A stretch of 8,693 nt of DNA from Alphaproteobacteria bacterium MarineAlpha10_Bin2 (lineage in GTDB: Bacteria; Pseudomonadota; Alphaproteobacteria; UBA828), in contig PTKB01000109.1 of NCBI GenBank assembly GCA_002937555.1, positions 1 through 8,693 of the forward strand. The letters are read 5' to 3'. Positions 7,104 to 8,693 of the stretch are shown one piece after another (position 1 is the first letter of the stretch; every line of letters starts with the position of its first letter). The position numbers and the translations under genes are program-made. The notes beneath the pieces were generated by a model that was given only the letters and a program-made list of their open reading frames with translations, did not search any database and was not told the DNA's origin.

Positions 7104-8409
7104 ACCAACTGTTGCGCGTGATCTTCAAGGGCCGCCACAAGACGGGCCATCTCGATCTGGAAGCCATCGAGATGGCGGTGCGCTCGGCCATGCATCAGGC
7201 CGGGGCAGCGGCCTTGGCCGAACTGCTGCGATTCCCAGCCCCGGCCGACGATCAACGCAGCGTTCCTTGTTCTTGCGGTCATCAGGCGCACTACAGGGAG
7301 TTGCGCTCCAAGCCGCTTTTCACCGCAGTGGGCGAAGTGAGAGTCTGGCGCCCCTACTACCTGTGCCCGCACTGCCATAACGGTCAGTTCCCGGCCGATG
7401 TCGAGTTGGATGTAGAGAACACCGAACTATCTCCCGGCGTGCGACGCATGCTGGCGAGCGTGGGCCAGGACGCGCCCTTCGATCAGGGGCGCCAGCAGAT
7501 GAAACTGCTGGCCGACCTGGAGCTGACCACCAAAGCCGTGGAGCGGACGGCAGAGGCCATAGGAGAGGATATCGCCGTCCGCGAGCAAGAACAGATCCAA
7601 CGCGCCATGCAGTTGGATCTACCCCTGGTGGTGGGCGAGCCGATTCCGATCTTGTATGTGGAGATGGATGGAACGGGCGTGCCGGTGGTGAAATCGGAAA
7701 CCGTCGGGCGCCAGGGTAAGAGGGAAGGTCAACCAGCCCCTACGCGGGAGGCCAAGTTGGGATGTGTGTTCACCCAAACGAAATGGGACCAGGAGGGGTA
7801 CGCAATCCCGATTCCACCAGCTATAGCGGCGCCATCGAAACCGCGCAAGAGTTCGGCAAACGGATCTATTGGGAAGCCTGGAAGCGCGGCTGGAGCCGGG
7901 CGGAAAAGAAGGTCGTGCTCGGCGATGGCGCCGAATGGATCTGGAACCTCGCGCAGCAGTATTTCCCCGGCGCGATTCAGATTGTTGATCTTTATCACGC
8001 CCGCCAACGCTTGTGGGCCCTGGCGCGCAAACTGTATCCGAACCAGGAGGCGGAGCAGAGACGCTGGATGATGATTCACCAGGACATGCTGGATGAGGGC
8101 AAGATCGAGAACCTCGTGTCCGCTCTCGGTTCCATCGAGACCGGCCGCGTCGAGATCACTGAAGAGATTCGAAACAAGTCGGCATACTTTGCAACGCATG
8201 CCGAGCGTATGCGCTACCCTGAGTTCCGCCGACAACATTTGTTCGTGGGCTCGGGTGTGATCGAGGCAGGATGCAAGACCGTCATCGGTTCTCGCTGCAA
8301 GCAGTCAGGCATGTTCTGGACCGTTCGCGGGGCGAACGCTATTCTGGCCTTGCGCTGCTGTCAATTCGATGGCCGGTTTGAGGACTACTGGGAGGCGCGC
8401 CGGGCTTGA
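7064..8409 (+). pseudogene. ISKra4-family DDE transposase, frameshifted
   Basis: The transposase runs in one frame from 7064 (reached by -1 slippage from the first ORF) to about 7808, then in the -1 frame from about 7801 to a TGA at 8407-8409. The first part has zinc-ribbon-like CSC (7268-7276) and CPHC (7364-7375) motifs and the first catalytic Asp in VEMDGTGVPVV (codon 7667-7669). The second part has the second Asp in VVLGDGAEWIWN (7924-7926) and the catalytic Glu in GVIEAGCK (8263-8265). The DDE triad is thus split between two frames. Adding one more copy of GCAATCC next to 7802-7808 restores GYAIRNPDSTSYSG, which fits the family pattern, so a 7-base slippage deletion is the likely lesion. 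The first part alone would end at 8071 with a nonsense tail. Intact, ORF1 plus this gene would encode roughly 570 residues. Confidence 0.88.
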
Positions 8410-8413
8410 CTTC

Positions 8414-8433
8414 CACTTCTACGTCGCACACCC
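8414..8433 (-). repeat. IS right terminal inverted repeat
   Basis: The reverse complement of this stretch, GGGTGTGCGACGTAGAAGTG, matches the left repeat at 17 of 20 positions. It starts four bases after the transposase stop and ends 10 bases before the trpE-like stop codon on the other strand. Confidence 0.9.
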
Positions 8434-8443
8434 TCCCCGGCCG

Positions 8444-8693
8444 TCACAACGTCCGCGCCAGCTCGACTGCTTTCAACAGCGCCCGCGCCTTATTCATCGT
8501 TTCATCCCATTCGCGTTCTGGCTGTGAAGCAGCCACGATGCCGGCTCCGACTTGCAGGTAAGCCTTCTTGTCGCGAACGACCATCGTACGGATCGCGATG
8601 CAGGAGTTGAGGTTGCCCGAGAAGTCGAGGTACATCACGCTGCCCGAGTAAACCCCTCGGCTGTAAGGTTCCAACTCGGCAATGATCTCCATG
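8444..8693 (-). CDS. trpE: Anthranilate synthase component I, C-terminal fragment
   Basis: On the minus strand the frame enters from beyond the window and ends with TGA at 8446-8444. The 82 visible residues are the end of the chorismate-binding domain: MEIIAELEPYSRGVYSGSV, then a GNLNSCIAIRT block, QVGAGIVAASQPEREW, and DETMNKARALLKAV. These match the family's Glu-rich Mg2+/chorismate helix, the IAIRT strand and the GAGIV motif. The methionine at the window edge is internal, since the family reads (K)xRAMEIIxELEP. TrpE uses chorismate and glutamine-derived ammonia from TrpG to make anthranilate for tryptophan synthesis in the cytoplasm. The related PabB cannot be fully excluded from this fragment. 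The gene converges on the IS, and a biosynthetic trp gene is not a usual neighbour of nuo, pointing to rearrangement or an assembly join. Confidence 0.8.
   Translation of the reverse strand, partial: MEIIAELEPYSRGVYSGSVMYLDFSGNLNSCIAIRTMVVRDKKAYLQVGAGIVAASQPEREWDETMNKARALLKAVELARTL

Larger units (their letters stand above)
6600..8433 (+). mobile_element. ISKra4-family insertion sequence, degenerate
   Basis: A 1834-bp element bounded by imperfect inverted repeats (17/20 matches) that begin GGGTG, in keeping with the GGG ends I recall for this family. It encodes a small DUF6788-like ORF followed by a DDE transposase whose blocks (MDGTGVPVV, VVLGDGAEWIWN, GSGVIEAGCKTVIGSR) are those of ISKra4 transposases. 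Family members often make 8-9 bp target duplications. The flanks here (CTTCTTGCA on the left, TCCCCGGCC on the right) do not match, so the two sides were probably not contiguous before insertion. The transposase is broken by a frameshift at about 7802-7808, so this copy is probably not autonomous. It lies in the same direction as nuo and converges on the trpE-like gene. Confidence 0.9.

Noticed and set aside
7790..7805. A second programmed -1 frameshift in the transposase
   Set aside because: There is no canonical slippery heptamer here, and a 7-base repeat deletion explains the shift exactly.
1..8693. CRISPR array, tRNA or rRNA genes, toxin-antitoxin or defence genes
   Set aside because: I saw no spaced direct repeats, no tRNA or rRNA-like sequence, and every substantial frame is accounted for by nuo, IS or trpE-like genes.

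Overview
The window carries the middle part of a complex I (NADH:quinone oxidoreductase, nuo) operon. It is joined through an insertion sequence to the 3' end of an unrelated, oppositely oriented anthranilate synthase gene. The gene order F-G-H-I-J-K-L, the absence of an N7 cluster motif in NuoG, the NuoH/NuoI sequence style and the moderately high GC content suggest an alphaproteobacterium, perhaps related to Rhodospirillales. No 16S or other taxonomic marker is present, so this is inference.

Positions 1-6534 (+ strand): the 3' end of nuoF, then complete nuoG, nuoH, nuoI, nuoJ and nuoK, and a nuoL that is truncated at its 3' end. The genes are tightly packed (G/H and J/K overlap; gaps of 6-39 bases elsewhere), so they are probably one transcript. 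NuoF-G-I form the electron path (FMN arm, then Fe-S clusters N3, N1b, N5, N4, N6a, N6b). NuoH forms the quinone chamber and first proton path. NuoJ, K and L form the membrane proton-pumping arm. NuoL keeps its pump residues and most of its lateral helix but lacks the last transmembrane helix. nuoM and nuoN, which normally follow, are absent.

Positions 6535-6599 are a short A-rich stretch I cannot assign. It ends in two tandem copies of an 11-base unit.

Positions 6600-8433: an ISKra4-type insertion sequence of 1834 bp with 20-bp imperfect terminal inverted repeats (17/20). It has a near-consensus promoter whose -10 lies in the loop of a hairpin, a small first ORF (DUF6788-type), an A AAA AAA slippery site that would fuse this ORF to the transposase by -1 frameshifting, and a DDE transposase gene broken by a second frameshift. 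That second frameshift looks like loss of one copy of a 7-base direct repeat. I see no target-site duplication.

Positions 8434-8693 (- strand): the C-terminal 82 residues of an anthranilate synthase component I (trpE-like), whose stop codon lies 10 bases from the IS end.

Overall this is a housekeeping operon interrupted at an IS-associated breakpoint, either a real rearrangement or an assembly join at a repeated IS. I found no convincing new defence or other novel system. The most informative points are the nuoL truncation, the IS frameshift signals and the missing target duplication.
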